Below, piece by piece: positions 25,975 to 35,212 of a DNA stretch of 64,000 nucleotides. The stretch comes from an uncultured Steroidobacter sp. (GTDB taxonomy: Bacteria; Pseudomonadota; Gammaproteobacteria; Steroidobacterales; Steroidobacteraceae), in NCBI GenBank assembly GCA_937864115.1, contig CALMII010000037.1:62001-126000 (forward strand), given 5' to 3'. The position numbers and the translations under genes were made by a program. A model generated the notes under the pieces. It ran no database searches and was not told the origin of the DNA. It saw nothing but the letters and a program-made list of their open reading frames with translations. The stretch's first letter is position 1. Each line of letters begins with the position of its first letter.

Positions 25975-26396
25975 GAGCGTCTGAACCCGTGATGGGCGAA
26001 CTCGACGCTCTGCACGACCATTTGCGATGACACCGCGTCCAGGTCCGTGCCCGACCATTTCACCGGGAAGGCGCGCTCGAACAGCCACCGCCAGACCGGC
26101 TGGTCGGTCTCGTCGTGCAATATCACCGCGATCGGACGGCGCTTGAACTGAGAGCCGCTGATCACCTGCTCGTGCCACGACCAGAGATAGTCGTCCGCCA
26201 GTCCGCGCTCCAGCACGAGATTGCCGAAGGTGGTGATATTGGCGAATTTGTGCTCGTGATCGTTCACGCCGCCCTCGCGGTAGGAATCGACCTTGGTTTC
26301 GCGCGCCATGCCCTTCACACGCGCGAAGCCGCCGTGTTCGATGCCGTCGAACTCGACGCGGAACCGGAAAGCGCGATAAGGGTCGACGCGAGCCAT
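25971..26396 (-). CDS. Contractile tail tube protein, second copy (Afp5-like)
   Basis: 141 residues: YRAFRFRVEFDGIEHGGFAR, VKGMARETKVDSYREGGVND, FANITTFGNLVLERGLADDY and the closing VVQSVEFAHHGFRRS. This is the T4 gp19-like tube fold used for inner tubes of contractile machines. It is homologous to the 145-residue protein at 26944-27381 but distinct, as in the antifeeding prophage where Afp1 builds the main tube and Afp5 starts it near the baseplate. It sits 3 nt after the DUF6760 gene and overlaps the next gene. Confidence 0.9.
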   Translation of the reverse strand: MARVDPYRAFRFRVEFDGIEHGGFARVKGMARETKVDSYREGGVNDHEHKFANITTFGNLVLERGLADDYLWSWHEQVISGSQFKRRPIAVILHDETDQPVWRWLFERAFPVKWSGTDLDAVSSQMVVQSVEFAHHGFRRS

Positions 26397-26399
26397 GGT

Positions 26400-26582
26400 T
26401 CACAGGTCCCGGAATGGATCGGCCGGCGTGCCATCAAGCTTCTCGTTGATCGACGAGATCTCCCGGCACCAGCGTCGGCGTTCGGCGTGTTCGAGCTGAA
26501 GCAGCTCATCGCGCGTCCAGTGGAAGTGGTACGCGATGAACGCCAACTCCTCGTACAGCTCCTTGCGCGGATAGGTCCTCAC
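26400..26582 (-). CDS. DUF6760 small eCIS protein
   Basis: 60 residues: MRTYPRKELYEELAFIAYHF, HWTRDELLQLEHAERRRWC and EISSINEKLDG. The pattern Y-EE-AFIAY-H-W---E-L-LEH-ERRRW matches DUF6760, a short domain found between tube genes in eCIS loci. Such proteins resemble tail assembly chaperones in size and position; the actual role is not established. It overlaps the preceding gene by 4 bp. Confidence 0.85.
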   Translation of the reverse strand: MRTYPRKELYEELAFIAYHFHWTRDELLQLEHAERRRWCREISSINEKLDGTPADPFRDL

Positions 26583-26947
26583 GATTCGGCCACCCGCCGC
26601 ATGCGCGGTACCGCCTGCGCCACCGAGGCTTCGACGTCGTCCGCGGAGTTGATGCGCTCGTAGAGCCGTTGCAGGAAATCGAGGTCGGTGGCGAACAAGC
26701 CCTCGATGGTGCCGGTGTCCAGCTCGGTCATGCTGCCGAGGCGCGTGACTACGCGCGCCAGCACAGCAATTGAAAGATAGGCCGGGTTCTGCTGCACGCG
26801 AGGGTCACGCAGCGGCAGGATTTCGTCGGCCGCCGTGGCCAGGCGCATGACGCCGTTCCGGTGCAGCACGCCCTGCGCGTCCACGTAGCCACGTGGTAGC
26901 GTGAAGTCGACGCGCGTCTGGAACGGCAGCTCTGGATGGTGGCTCAT
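26579..26947 (-). CDS. Phage tail assembly-type protein of eCIS
   Basis: 122 residues from ATG 26947, which overlaps the tube gene stop (ATGA). Sequence LPFQTRVDFTLPRGYVDAQG, VLHRNGVMRLATAADEILPL, YLSIAVLARVVTRLGSMTEL and LFATDLDFLQRLYERIN is typical of the tail assembly proteins encoded right after the main tube in contractile systems. A chaperone-like or assembly function is inferred from position; there is no catalytic motif. Confidence 0.85.
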   Translation of the reverse strand: MSHHPELPFQTRVDFTLPRGYVDAQGVLHRNGVMRLATAADEILPLRDPRVQQNPAYLSIAVLARVVTRLGSMTELDTGTIEGLFATDLDFLQRLYERINSADDVEASVAQAVPRMRRVAES

Positions 26948-27381
26948 TGGGCACGCTCGATGCCTTCGTTGCACAGCTCGAGCAACTCGATGAACACCTC
27001 GTTGCCTTTGCCGGACAGGTCACTCGGGTCGTACTTGATGGGCCAGGCCTCGCTGACGACGAAGCGCGCCTTCATTTCGCCAGCTTCATCGAGCACGGCG
27101 ATCGCCACCTGCTTCCGGTTCTTCGCCACCAGCCCGGCGACGATGGCCTTGTGCCAGTCCCACAGCGCGGTGGAGTTGGTCACGCCCTTCTTCAGCGTGA
27201 TGTTGCCGTACTTGGTCAGGCCCGAGAGCTTGCGCACGTGCGCGGGCTCGTTGCCCTCCCGGTAGTCGACGGCGTCGGTGGTGCTCTCACCGATCATCAC
27301 CTCGCTGAAGCCGCCGATATCCGTGCCGTCGAACACCAGGCGGAAGCGATAATTTCGAATCGGGTCGATGCGGTCGGCCAT
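26944..27381 (-). CDS. Contractile tail tube protein, main copy (Afp1-like)
   Basis: 145 residues: RNYRFRLVFDGTDIGGFSEV, GESTTDAVDYREGNEPAHVR, TKYGNITLKKGVTNSTALWD and FIELLELCNEGIERAQ. This is the gp19-type inner tube family. It is encoded 10 nt after the sheath gene, the standard sheath-tube order, so it is probably the stacked inner-tube subunit. It is similar in length and motif order to the second tube protein at 25971-26396. Confidence 0.93.
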   Translation of the reverse strand: MADRIDPIRNYRFRLVFDGTDIGGFSEVMIGESTTDAVDYREGNEPAHVRKLSGLTKYGNITLKKGVTNSTALWDWHKAIVAGLVAKNRKQVAIAVLDEAGEMKARFVVSEAWPIKYDPSDLSGKGNEVFIELLELCNEGIERAQ

Positions 27382-27391
27382 GGTGTTCTCC

Positions 27392-28969
27392 TCAACGCTG
27401 CGCTTCGGCGGTCTGTTGGAAGATGCGGAAGATCACGAACTCCGCGGGACGCACAGGCGCGATGCCGATCTCGCAGATCAGCCGTCCGTTCAGGATGTCG
27501 TCCTGCGACATCGTGGTCTTGTCGCAGGTGATGAAGAACGCCTCGTCCTCGGTGCGGCCGAACAGCGCTCCCTGGCGCCACTGGCTGCGCAGGAACAGGC
27601 GGATGGTGTCCTTCACGCGGGCCCACAACGCATAGTCATTGGGCTCGAACACCACCCACTGCGTGCCCTCGTAGATCGAGCGTTCCAGGAAGATGAACAG
27701 GCGCCGCACGGACACGTACTTCCACAGCGCATTCGAGGTAAGCGTGCGCGCGCCCCAGATGCGGATGCCGCGGCCGGGGAACTTGCGGATCGCGTTCACG
27801 CCGCGCGGATTGAGCGTGTCCTGCTGTTTGTCATTGATGTCGTATTCGAGATCCAGCACGCCGCGCGCGATCTCGTTTGCCGGAGCCTTGAACACGCCGC
27901 GATCGGTGTCGGTGCGCGCGTAGACGCCGAGCGCGTAGCCTCCAGGCGGCACTTTGACCCGAGCACCGGTCTGCGGATCGGAGACGTACAGCCATGGGTA
28001 ATAGATGGCCGCGTAGCTGCTATCGATACTCCACTGGCTGGAGTCGCGAGGATTCACGCTTCCTGGATCGGACTGGTTGGGCAGCGAGTCCATGACCGCG
28101 AAGCGAAAGCGGCTGAGCTCGCAATGATCCTTGACGAGCGTGTTCACTTCCTTCGGGCCAGCCACCGCCGGATGCGGCGCATACACCAGCGCGATGTCGC
28201 GGAACTCGTCGAGCGTCAGCGCCGCGATCCCTTGATCTGCCGTTCGCAGCGACGCAGGCAGACCGGTGTAGTCCGCCGACGTGATCGCGCTGCCGTCGGA
28301 GCCGTTCTGCAGGAAGTCGAAGGCGCTATTGTTCGGCTTCGCCGGCGGCACCGCGGTGCCGCCATTCAGAAAGACCAGCGCGGAGTTCGGGTTCTGCTCG
28401 GTGCCCAGGCGCTTGGTGTAGTAGTCGGGTGAAGCTGGATCGCCGCTGAGGTCGTCGAAGTCCTCGAGCAGCGCCGGTCGCGGCAGAATCATGCGATTGT
28501 CGACATTGAACGGGTCGTACGGGGTGAAGTTATTGGGTACGTTCGCCCAGTACGCCACCTTCAGCCGGAAGCCGACCGGCGCGCCGCTGGAGTCCTTGGT
28601 CGAGCTGTCCTCGATGGCGGCGTAGATGCGATTGCCCCAGGCGCCCGCGCCGATCGCGCGCAGGAAGAAGTTGTTGCCGAAGTCCCGCGACGCCGTCTGC
28701 GCGTCCGGCGGGACGATGCGGCACACGTACAGGCTCTTGCCGCCGTTCTCGAAGAAGCCATTGGAGGCGTACGGCATGTACGCGTCCGCGCGAAACACGC
28801 CGCCAAACAGCCGACGGTAATCGTTGTAGCTGGTGACGAGGCGCGGACGAATCGGCCCGCGCTCGGTTTCGCCGAGGAACGCGGCGGTGCTGGTGGGCAC
28901 GCCTTCGATAGGTCGCGGGCCACGCTCGATCTCTTCGACGTAGACCCCGGGGTGAAGATATTCGGGCAT
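27392..28969 (-). CDS. Contractile tail sheath protein
   Basis: 525 residues. The N-terminus (YLHPGVYVEEIERGPRPIEG, VPTSTAAFLGETERGPI) is the canonical sheath start, with PGVYVEE and the T--AFLG strand. The C-terminal domain has NEIARGVLDLEYDINDKQQD, NPRGVNAIRKFPGRGIRIWG, ARTLTSN and YVSVRRLFIFLERSIYEGTQ, the conserved handshake-forming region of phage, R-pyocin and eCIS sheaths. It is the only sheath gene here, whereas the antifeeding prophage has three. It lies 3 nt after an unassigned coiled-coil gene. Confidence 0.95.
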   Translation of the reverse strand: MPEYLHPGVYVEEIERGPRPIEGVPTSTAAFLGETERGPIRPRLVTSYNDYRRLFGGVFRADAYMPYASNGFFENGGKSLYVCRIVPPDAQTASRDFGNNFFLRAIGAGAWGNRIYAAIEDSSTKDSSGAPVGFRLKVAYWANVPNNFTPYDPFNVDNRMILPRPALLEDFDDLSGDPASPDYYTKRLGTEQNPNSALVFLNGGTAVPPAKPNNSAFDFLQNGSDGSAITSADYTGLPASLRTADQGIAALTLDEFRDIALVYAPHPAVAGPKEVNTLVKDHCELSRFRFAVMDSLPNQSDPGSVNPRDSSQWSIDSSYAAIYYPWLYVSDPQTGARVKVPPGGYALGVYARTDTDRGVFKAPANEIARGVLDLEYDINDKQQDTLNPRGVNAIRKFPGRGIRIWGARTLTSNALWKYVSVRRLFIFLERSIYEGTQWVVFEPNDYALWARVKDTIRLFLRSQWRQGALFGRTEDEAFFITCDKTTMSQDDILNGRLICEIGIAPVRPAEFVIFRIFQQTAEAQR

Positions 28970-28972
28970 GGC

Positions 28973-30013
28973 TCAGGCTCCTTTAGTCTGGTTGGCGTCG
29001 GTATCGGCGCAGTCGGTGTCCTGCGGCTGCTTGGCTTCGTCTTCCTTCTCGCAGCAGCCCTTGCCGGAGCTGTCCTTCAGGCATTTCTCGATGGCGCTCT
29101 GCAGGTTGGCCCACAGGCTGTCGCGATTCGCCTTGACCGCCTTCAGATCGTCGGTGTTCTCGATGAAGCAACGTTGCGCCGCGCCCAGAGCCTCCTTCGC
29201 CTTCAGGTAGTCGTCGTAGGCGCAGTCGATGCGGGCCGCGTATTTCTTCGGATCGATGAGCCATGGATCCGCCAACGGCCAATCGGCGGGTGGCTGGGGC
29301 GGCTCGGGTGGCGTCGGAACCGCGCATCCGGAACTCGCCTTTGGCGGGGGCTCGTACTTGTCGCAATCGCGGCTGCTGTCGAGCTTCTCCGGAGGACACA
29401 GGTTGTCGGGATGCTCGGTGGGCGGAATTTCGAAGCACTTGGTCTCGGGGCGGATGCGCGCATGCGCCACCAGCAGCTTGAACCAGAACCGGTAGATCGC
29501 CGCATGGCGATCCTCGGTGGCGGCCAGCTTGCTGATCTCGTCGATCAGCTTGCCGTTGGCGTTGAGCTGGTCGGAGATCGCCTTGACTGCGCCGGTCCAC
29601 GCCGCGGCGGCTTCCTTGGCCAGATCGTGCCGCGCCTTCGCTCGATCACGGGCCGCCTCGAAGCGCCCCTTGATCTCCTCGCGGCAAGCGATGCGCAGGT
29701 CTTCCTTGCGCACCTTGCTGAGCTCCGCGCAAACGCAGCTCTTGATGTATTCCTCCCACCGCGGGTACGAACACTTGAGGCCGCGCCAGATCGCGAGCAC
29801 CAGCTCGTTCTGCTCGCACCACTTCTTCTTGAGCTCCTCGTACCTGGCCGTGTACTCCTTGTCGGCGTCCAGTTTCTTCTTGTTGACCTGCTCAAGCTCC
29901 GTGCGCAGCTCCGGCAACTTCTGCGCCTCATAGTTGACGATCCTGTTCACGACGTCGTCGAGCTGCGACTCGATCGTGGGGCATGCCCTTCCAGCAGTCT
30001 TGTCCGTTGGCAT
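28973..30013 (-). CDS. eCIS-associated coiled-coil protein, unrecognised
   Basis: 346 residues. Residues ~10-170 are charged heptad-like helix (YEAQKLPELRTELEQVNKKK, EYTARYEELKKKW, IKGRFEAARDRAKARHDLAK). A Pro-rich linker (PTPPEPPQPPADWPLADPW) is followed by another helical stretch and an acidic Cys-containing tail. I know no family for it. Its place between the transthyretin-like gene and the sheath is unusual. With no other tape-measure-like protein in the locus, a rod-like length-setting or internal role is possible, but it is much shorter than known tape measures and this is speculation. Confidence 0.65.
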   Translation of the reverse strand: MPTDKTAGRACPTIESQLDDVVNRIVNYEAQKLPELRTELEQVNKKKLDADKEYTARYEELKKKWCEQNELVLAIWRGLKCSYPRWEEYIKSCVCAELSKVRKEDLRIACREEIKGRFEAARDRAKARHDLAKEAAAAWTGAVKAISDQLNANGKLIDEISKLAATEDRHAAIYRFWFKLLVAHARIRPETKCFEIPPTEHPDNLCPPEKLDSSRDCDKYEPPPKASSGCAVPTPPEPPQPPADWPLADPWLIDPKKYAARIDCAYDDYLKAKEALGAAQRCFIENTDDLKAVKANRDSLWANLQSAIEKCLKDSSGKGCCEKEDEAKQPQDTDCADTDANQTKGA

Positions 30014-30048
30014 GGTTGTCTACCCTTGGTGATTGGTATGGGGACGCG

Positions 30049-30795
30049 CTACACCAGCGTCGCCCAGTCGAGCGCGACGCCGTGGACCAGCGCTGCACCA
30101 TTGACGATGCGGCCGTCGGAAACAGGTGGATACGGCGGTGTGATGCTGAGGAGCGGCGGATCGATGTAGCGGAAATTCGCGGGCGTTTCCCTGGTGGTCG
30201 ATCCGCGCTTCACGAACAGCTTTACCTTGAGCAGTCCGCGTAATACGTCGGGCTCCTGCCCTGCCGAGTGCGCGATGCGCGCGAACAGACCGAACTCGCC
30301 GCGTGCGTCGGTTCTGACCCGCGGTGGCGTGGCCGGCAGCCAGCTCGCGCCAACGGCCCACTGAAACCACACCTCTGCATTGGCGATGGGCACACGCACG
30401 TTCGGGTCCTGGGCGCTCTTCTCGAACAGATAACCAGAGAGCGCGGTCACGCCCTCGTCGAACGGATAGTTCGCCGAGGGCGTGAGCGTGACGCGGATGC
30501 GGCGTTTTTCCGGCGACACCGAAGGCCAGCCCGCGGGCGCCGCAGCCAGCGGTTGATTGGCGATTGGCGCGAACGGCAGCTTGCCCGGGTCCACCGATAT
30601 GCTCGGTGGCCAGGCGGCGAAATTGCCCAACCACACGAAGCGGCGCGAGGCGCTGATATAGGGTTGATCAACCCGGCCGCCGAGCGTCACCTTCACGTCC
30701 TGCGATACACGCTGCTGGCTGACGGGATCGAGCAACTCGACCGCGACGGCGACTTCACGCGTGATCGGATCATCCCAGCCCGCCACGGTGGCCAT
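30049..30795 (-). CDS. eCIS-associated protein with transthyretin/carboxypeptidase-regulatory-like domain
   Basis: 248 residues from the ATG at 30795, which overlaps the DUF4255 stop (TGATG). It begins DDPITREVAVAVELLDPVSQ, then VSPEKRRIRVTLTPSANYPF and VRTDARGEFGLFARIAH. The pattern of beta-strands ending in a D-RGEF-L turn is typical of carboxypeptidase-regulatory/transthyretin-like domains that decorate surface structures. In other eCIS loci a protein of this sort follows the DUF4255 gene. A surface decoration, collar or fibre role is inferred. Confidence 0.65.
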   Translation of the reverse strand: MATVAGWDDPITREVAVAVELLDPVSQQRVSQDVKVTLGGRVDQPYISASRRFVWLGNFAAWPPSISVDPGKLPFAPIANQPLAAAPAGWPSVSPEKRRIRVTLTPSANYPFDEGVTALSGYLFEKSAQDPNVRVPIANAEVWFQWAVGASWLPATPPRVRTDARGEFGLFARIAHSAGQEPDVLRGLLKVKLFVKRGSTTRETPANFRYIDPPLLSITPPYPPVSDGRIVNGAALVHGVALDWATLV

Positions 30796-31370
30796 CAGGC
30801 AACCCTCGGCTGGCCGATCACACCGGCGCGCTTGCGATCGATGATGACGGGCGGCGCTTCGATCCGGACCGCATCCGGGTCGATCCACACCGGCGACGCC
30901 AGGTACAAGACTGACGTGCGGTAGTTCTGATCCGGGAACAACGCCCACACGCGGCTCAGTTCATCACTGGTGCCCGGATACGCGGTGAGCCGCACGGACT
31001 CATTGTCGAGGACGCTGCCTGTGAACAGCGGACGCTCGTTGAGCGCCAACATCGCACGCCCAAGGCGCTCCAGCGATTCCCTCTCTCCTCCGTCCTGGCG
31101 GCCGCCGGCGGTGAGGATGTAGTGCAGGTCCAGCGCCAGCGACTTGTCGTAGACCTTCGTGGTGCCGTCGGCCGAAGGTACCTCGTGCAGGGTGTTGCGC
31201 AGGTCAGCGTTGGGCACCACGCGGTACAGGAACAGCACCAGGTAGGCATCGTCGGCGGCATCGTCGTGCAGCGGACCGATGAACACGTGCGCGTCGCTGG
31301 TGGTACCGATCGCTTCCTTCAGGCGCTTCTGGATTTCGACGGTCACGCGCTGGATACCGGAGTAGTTCAT
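30795..31370 (-). CDS. DUF4255 tail terminator-like protein (Afp16/Pvc16-like)
   Basis: 191 residues: IQRVTVEIQKRLKEAIGTTS, VFIGPLHDDAADDAYLVLFL, YRVVPNADLRNTLHEVP, KSLALDLHYILTAGGRQDGG and MLALNERPLFTGSVLDN. This is the DUF4255 signature. The antifeeding-prophage member, Afp16, caps the tube and fixes the length of the particle. It follows the ATPase stop with a single base between, so it is co-transcribed with it. Confidence 0.92.
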   Translation of the reverse strand: MNYSGIQRVTVEIQKRLKEAIGTTSDAHVFIGPLHDDAADDAYLVLFLYRVVPNADLRNTLHEVPSADGTTKVYDKSLALDLHYILTAGGRQDGGERESLERLGRAMLALNERPLFTGSVLDNESVRLTAYPGTSDELSRVWALFPDQNYRTSVLYLASPVWIDPDAVRIEAPPVIIDRKRAGVIGQPRVA

Positions 31371-31371
31371 C

Positions 31372-33990
31372 TCAGGCCGCCTTGTCTTGCCGGCTCAGGG
31401 CCTGCTGGTACTCGGCGACTTCCCGCTCCGCTGCCTGCATGCCGAGCTTGTTGAACTCGGAGCGCAGCGCCTCGATCAGCTGCTCCATGCCGATCTCGGT
31501 CTTTTCCTGCCGCGCTGCCAGGAAGGCCGCCCGCAGCGTGACCTGACGGATGACGCCGCCCGAGAGGTCGAAGTGCGCGAGCATGTGCCAGTCGACCTTC
31601 TTCGCCACCGGCGCGCTTTCCGGAATGCATTGCCGCCAGATGCGCTCGCGCAAGCTGGCGTCGGGCCGCGGGAAGTCCACGATGAATCGCAAGCGGCGCA
31701 GAAACGCCTGATCGAGGTTGTGCCGATTGTTGGTGGTCAGGATGGCCAGACCGGAGAACGCTTCCATCCGCTGCAGCAGGTAGGCCACTTCGATGTTGGC
31801 GTAGCGGTCGTGCGCGTCCTTGACCTCGCTACGCTTGCCGAACAAGGCATCCGCTTCGTCGAACAGCAATACCGCACCCGAGCGCTCGGCGTCGCCGATG
31901 ACACTGTCGAGGTGCTTCTCGGTCTCGCCGATGTACTTGCTGACGATGCGCGACAGATCGATGGCGAGCACGTCCACACCAAGCTCGCAGGCGATGGCCT
32001 GCGCGGCCATGGTCTTGCCCGTGCCGCTCGGGCCTGCGAACAGAGCGGCGACGCCGCGTCCGTACTGCAGCTGATTCCCGAAGCCCCATTCGTCCAGCAC
32101 CACCCGGGTGTGCCGGGTGTTGGCGACGATCTCCTCCAGCAGCACCGCGCGATCCGCAGGCACGAGCACTTCCGTGAGCTTGTACGTTGGTTCGATACGC
32201 CGCGCGAGCCGCAGAATGTCCGGCGCCGCGACACTTCTGCATGCTGATGTGAGCGCGCGTACTCGTTCATCTGCAGACAGCGCTGGCGTCATCGCGGCAC
32301 CGGCGAGCGCCGTGGCGGCATGCAAGCCGCAGACACTAAGTGGATAGGCCGTAGCCAGCCGCTCGCTCAGATGCTTGGCGAACGTCGGCAGTTCGAGCTT
32401 GATGCCGAGAATCGAGAGCACGATGCGGAAGTGCATCGTGCGAGAGAGTAGCGAACTCGGGCCGCGCGAATGCGCGCGCCAGCGACCTCGCGGCAACGAC
32501 GACATCGCCACGCGTGCGTCCGGCGAGACCAGCAAGCACAAAGCAGGCTGCTCGGCACACGCATCGACCAGCGATGACAGCGCCGCCGCATCGATGACCT
32601 CGTCGGCGCAGTCCACGACCATGCGCCAATCCATGAGCCGTGCAGCGCGAGCCAAGCGAATCGCTGCGTCTTCGCGCGCCGGCATGTCCAGCGCAACGAA
32701 ACGCGCCAGCGATACGCGCAGCAGACCGATACGTGTGTCGGCTGCCGCGAGTTCGAGCAGCGCGCGCCAGCCGTCGCAATCCGATCCTGAAAGCACAACC
32801 CAAGAGCGAGCCAATCCGGCGTCGACCAGCCGCGCGCACATCTCGTCGCGCAGCTCCCTGTCTGCGCTTCCGCAGAGGAATTCGCCGCCGGTCCAGGCAT
32901 CGGCGATGGTCGCGCTCTTCACGGCGTGATCGTCGCGTAGCGCGGTATCGCCGACGAACAACCATTGCACGATCACGGGATCGATACGCAGCGACTGCTC
33001 GGCGGCGGCGTGCTGGCCGTCAATCGCGAGCAGCCGCCAATCTCGGAGCTGGGCGACAGCGTTCGCGGCCGTGTCGGAACCGTGGCCGAACAGCAAGGCG
33101 TCGATCAGTGCCGACGACGCAAAGCGGCGTGTCATGTCGTCTTGTATGTGGCCGAAGATGAGCTGGTAGCTCAGATCCACGTCAGGCGCGAGGCAGATAA
33201 TCAGCGCCAGCACGGCGTCTTCGCCGAGCGCGAGCCGTTGACGCAGCAGGACCAATGCGTCACGCGCAGCACTTTCCTGACTCAGGTGCTGCAGAAGCTC
33301 CTGCTCCGCGCCGCGCAACTCCGACCCACGTTCCGGCACTGGCCTATCGAGCGCATCGATCAATGCCGTCGCGCGTGCGCGGCTCAAGGACAGACCGTTG
33401 TCCTCGGTCAGCGGATAGCGCGCGAAATAGTCGCGCAGCAGCTCATTGAGCCAGCGGATCGCCTGGGGCGGCAGTTTTCCGTCTCTGTCGCGCGCGTCCT
33501 TGCGAGATGGCATACGCAGGAAGCGCACAGCGTCGGCGTCCGACGAGCTCGGATCGTCGAGCACGAGAAAACGTGCCAGCCGCTCTGCGTCGCGAATGCC
33601 GTGATGTTCGACCAGGTACTGCATCGCGGAGAGCAGACGATCGAAACCGAGGCGGCGCTGATCAAGCTGCAGGTGTTGCACGTGGTCGACGTGGATCGAA
33701 TCTGCGCCGGAGCTCTCGCGTTTGTCGACGTCGATGCGTACGACGACGATGCCCGGATGTCCCGCCAGCACCGCCGCGGACATCGCGTCGTTGCGCTCGC
33801 CGGAACACAGCAGTACCACCAACGGGCAGGTGATGGGGCGAGAAGCAGCCAGGGTGTCGGCGAGCTCCGTATCCAGCCAGGCGCGTCCGTCGTACAACGC
33901 GAAACGCTGGCTGGCGGTCAACCGCGCGTGGAGCGCAGTGAAGATCCAGTCATCGCGGGATCTCACCAGCAGAACGGGGATCCTTTCCAT
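31372..33990 (-). CDS. AAA+ ATPase of the eCIS (Afp15-like)
   Basis: 872 residues. The C-terminal third is a clear AAA+ module: Walker A FAGPSGTGKT (about 651-660), Walker B AVLLFDEADALF (about 706-717), TTNNRHNLDQAFLRRLRFIV as sensor 1 and arginine finger region, and VIRQVTLRAAFLAARQ as sensor 2. Afp15-type ATPases are hallmark eCIS genes needed for particle assembly. The N-terminal ~630 residues are an Arg/Ala-rich helical region of unknown use, larger than in the shortest relatives. It is the first gene of the minus-strand block and therefore nearest the main promoter, which should lie in 33991-34200. Confidence 0.93.
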   Translation of the reverse strand: MERIPVLLVRSRDDWIFTALHARLTASQRFALYDGRAWLDTELADTLAASRPITCPLVVLLCSGERNDAMSAAVLAGHPGIVVVRIDVDKRESSGADSIHVDHVQHLQLDQRRLGFDRLLSAMQYLVEHHGIRDAERLARFLVLDDPSSSDADAVRFLRMPSRKDARDRDGKLPPQAIRWLNELLRDYFARYPLTEDNGLSLSRARATALIDALDRPVPERGSELRGAEQELLQHLSQESAARDALVLLRQRLALGEDAVLALIICLAPDVDLSYQLIFGHIQDDMTRRFASSALIDALLFGHGSDTAANAVAQLRDWRLLAIDGQHAAAEQSLRIDPVIVQWLFVGDTALRDDHAVKSATIADAWTGGEFLCGSADRELRDEMCARLVDAGLARSWVVLSGSDCDGWRALLELAAADTRIGLLRVSLARFVALDMPAREDAAIRLARAARLMDWRMVVDCADEVIDAAALSSLVDACAEQPALCLLVSPDARVAMSSLPRGRWRAHSRGPSSLLSRTMHFRIVLSILGIKLELPTFAKHLSERLATAYPLSVCGLHAATALAGAAMTPALSADERVRALTSACRSVAAPDILRLARRIEPTYKLTEVLVPADRAVLLEEIVANTRHTRVVLDEWGFGNQLQYGRGVAALFAGPSGTGKTMAAQAIACELGVDVLAIDLSRIVSKYIGETEKHLDSVIGDAERSGAVLLFDEADALFGKRSEVKDAHDRYANIEVAYLLQRMEAFSGLAILTTNNRHNLDQAFLRRLRFIVDFPRPDASLRERIWRQCIPESAPVAKKVDWHMLAHFDLSGGVIRQVTLRAAFLAARQEKTEIGMEQLIEALRSEFNKLGMQAAEREVAEYQQALSRQDKAA

Positions 33991-35212
33991 GCGCCCGATT
34001 AGGCGCGCGCAGACGTGCGCGCGGTATCGATCACTGGACGCAGCTCAGGGATGCAGTTCCCGCCAATCGCTGGGACCATTGCCGGACGCTCCGTCGGTAT
34101 CACTCCGACTGATCCGCGGATGGATCCAAAGATCTATGTCTTCGCGAACAGGCGCGTTGGCTTCACTGCTTCAGCCACTGCCAGCTCAGGTGTAGTTGCT
34201 TGCCACTTGCGTCCTTCACGACAGTTCCGCGTCATGTGGCAAACGCTGGTCTCCGAAATACATCTTCTTCATCACCACGCCCGCAGCTTTGTGGATCGGT
34301 GATCACTACGGATCGCAGAGGGCCCCGCCGTCCGGATCAATCAGGAACCACAACTTCCTGCGCATAGGGCGCCTTCGCTCAGCGCCGCTGGATCGAAGTG
34401 TTCGATCACACGGGCTGCGTCTCGGCAATTGCAAGCATGCGGGTCTCCCATCACGCGAGCCTGTCTTGGCGCATCAAGGCCGGAGTGGTGCATCACAAGC
34501 GATGGTGCCAACCTGTACAGTCCAGCGCCTACCACATTGTTAAGTCCGATAGGAACCTGCAGGACCAGTTGCGGGGCGCATCCATCGCGCGTGAGGAGTT
34601 GTATAAGGGGACGGACTATCGGCGTTGGTCTTGGTCACATTGAGCCCGACCCGTGTCTGCAAAGAGTGCGACTGGCCCTTCCTATGGGCTGGCGGGCGAC
34701 CAGCCGCACTCGGGTTTCGTCCGAGTTTCCGGCGAAGCCTGTTACCGGCGAGTGTATGGCGAGTTTCGCCGGTTTCGGCGGCAATACCTCCCTTCCATAG
34801 CCCCGAGGAGGCCAAGCGACAGCTGGACCCGGGACGCGATTTCTGAGGACCAACCTTTCCCGCCTGCACTCACAGTTGCGCGCGCTCAGGCTACGCCGGT
34901 GCCTTCCGACCCCAGCGCGCGCCAGGGCACATCGTCCGATGTGCTTGATTGTATAGTGAGCAATCACTTCACTCGGATTCGCGCCGACCGCGCCGGGACA
35001 GCGTGTAGCGCTTCACCCCGACCATTGAACCTATTCAAGAAATCTTCCCGTATTCGTTCGGGTTCCGTTGCCTCTAGGGCCGGGGTACCGCTGGGGTACC
35101 AGAGACAGACGTCTACCTTCCGTAAATCTAAACGGGAGGTTCGGAAGGCGCGAATCCCGACAGCGGAACTCACCCACAATCCGAATCGCCTGGACATCCG
35201 TCGCACTCGCGC
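33991..35212. other. Gene-free region between eCIS and defence island
   Basis: About 1.2 kb without a credible gene on either strand. Short open frames have no coding character that I trust. The part next to 33991 should hold the promoter for the long eCIS transcription unit. The stretch 35080-35110 has a doubled GGGGTACC word. Lack of genes and uneven composition suggest worn-out insertion sequence debris, but nothing specific is recognised. Confidence 0.5.

Noticed and set aside
6097..33990. Prophage or R-type pyocin
   Set aside because: The DUF4157, DUF4255, AAA+ and LysM-cap set is specific for eCIS; no capsid, terminase, holin or endolysin genes are found.
34540..34967. Short reading frames between the eCIS ATPase and pAgo genes
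   Set aside because: No motif, no ribosome-binding site, and open on both strands because of GC content; left as gene-free.
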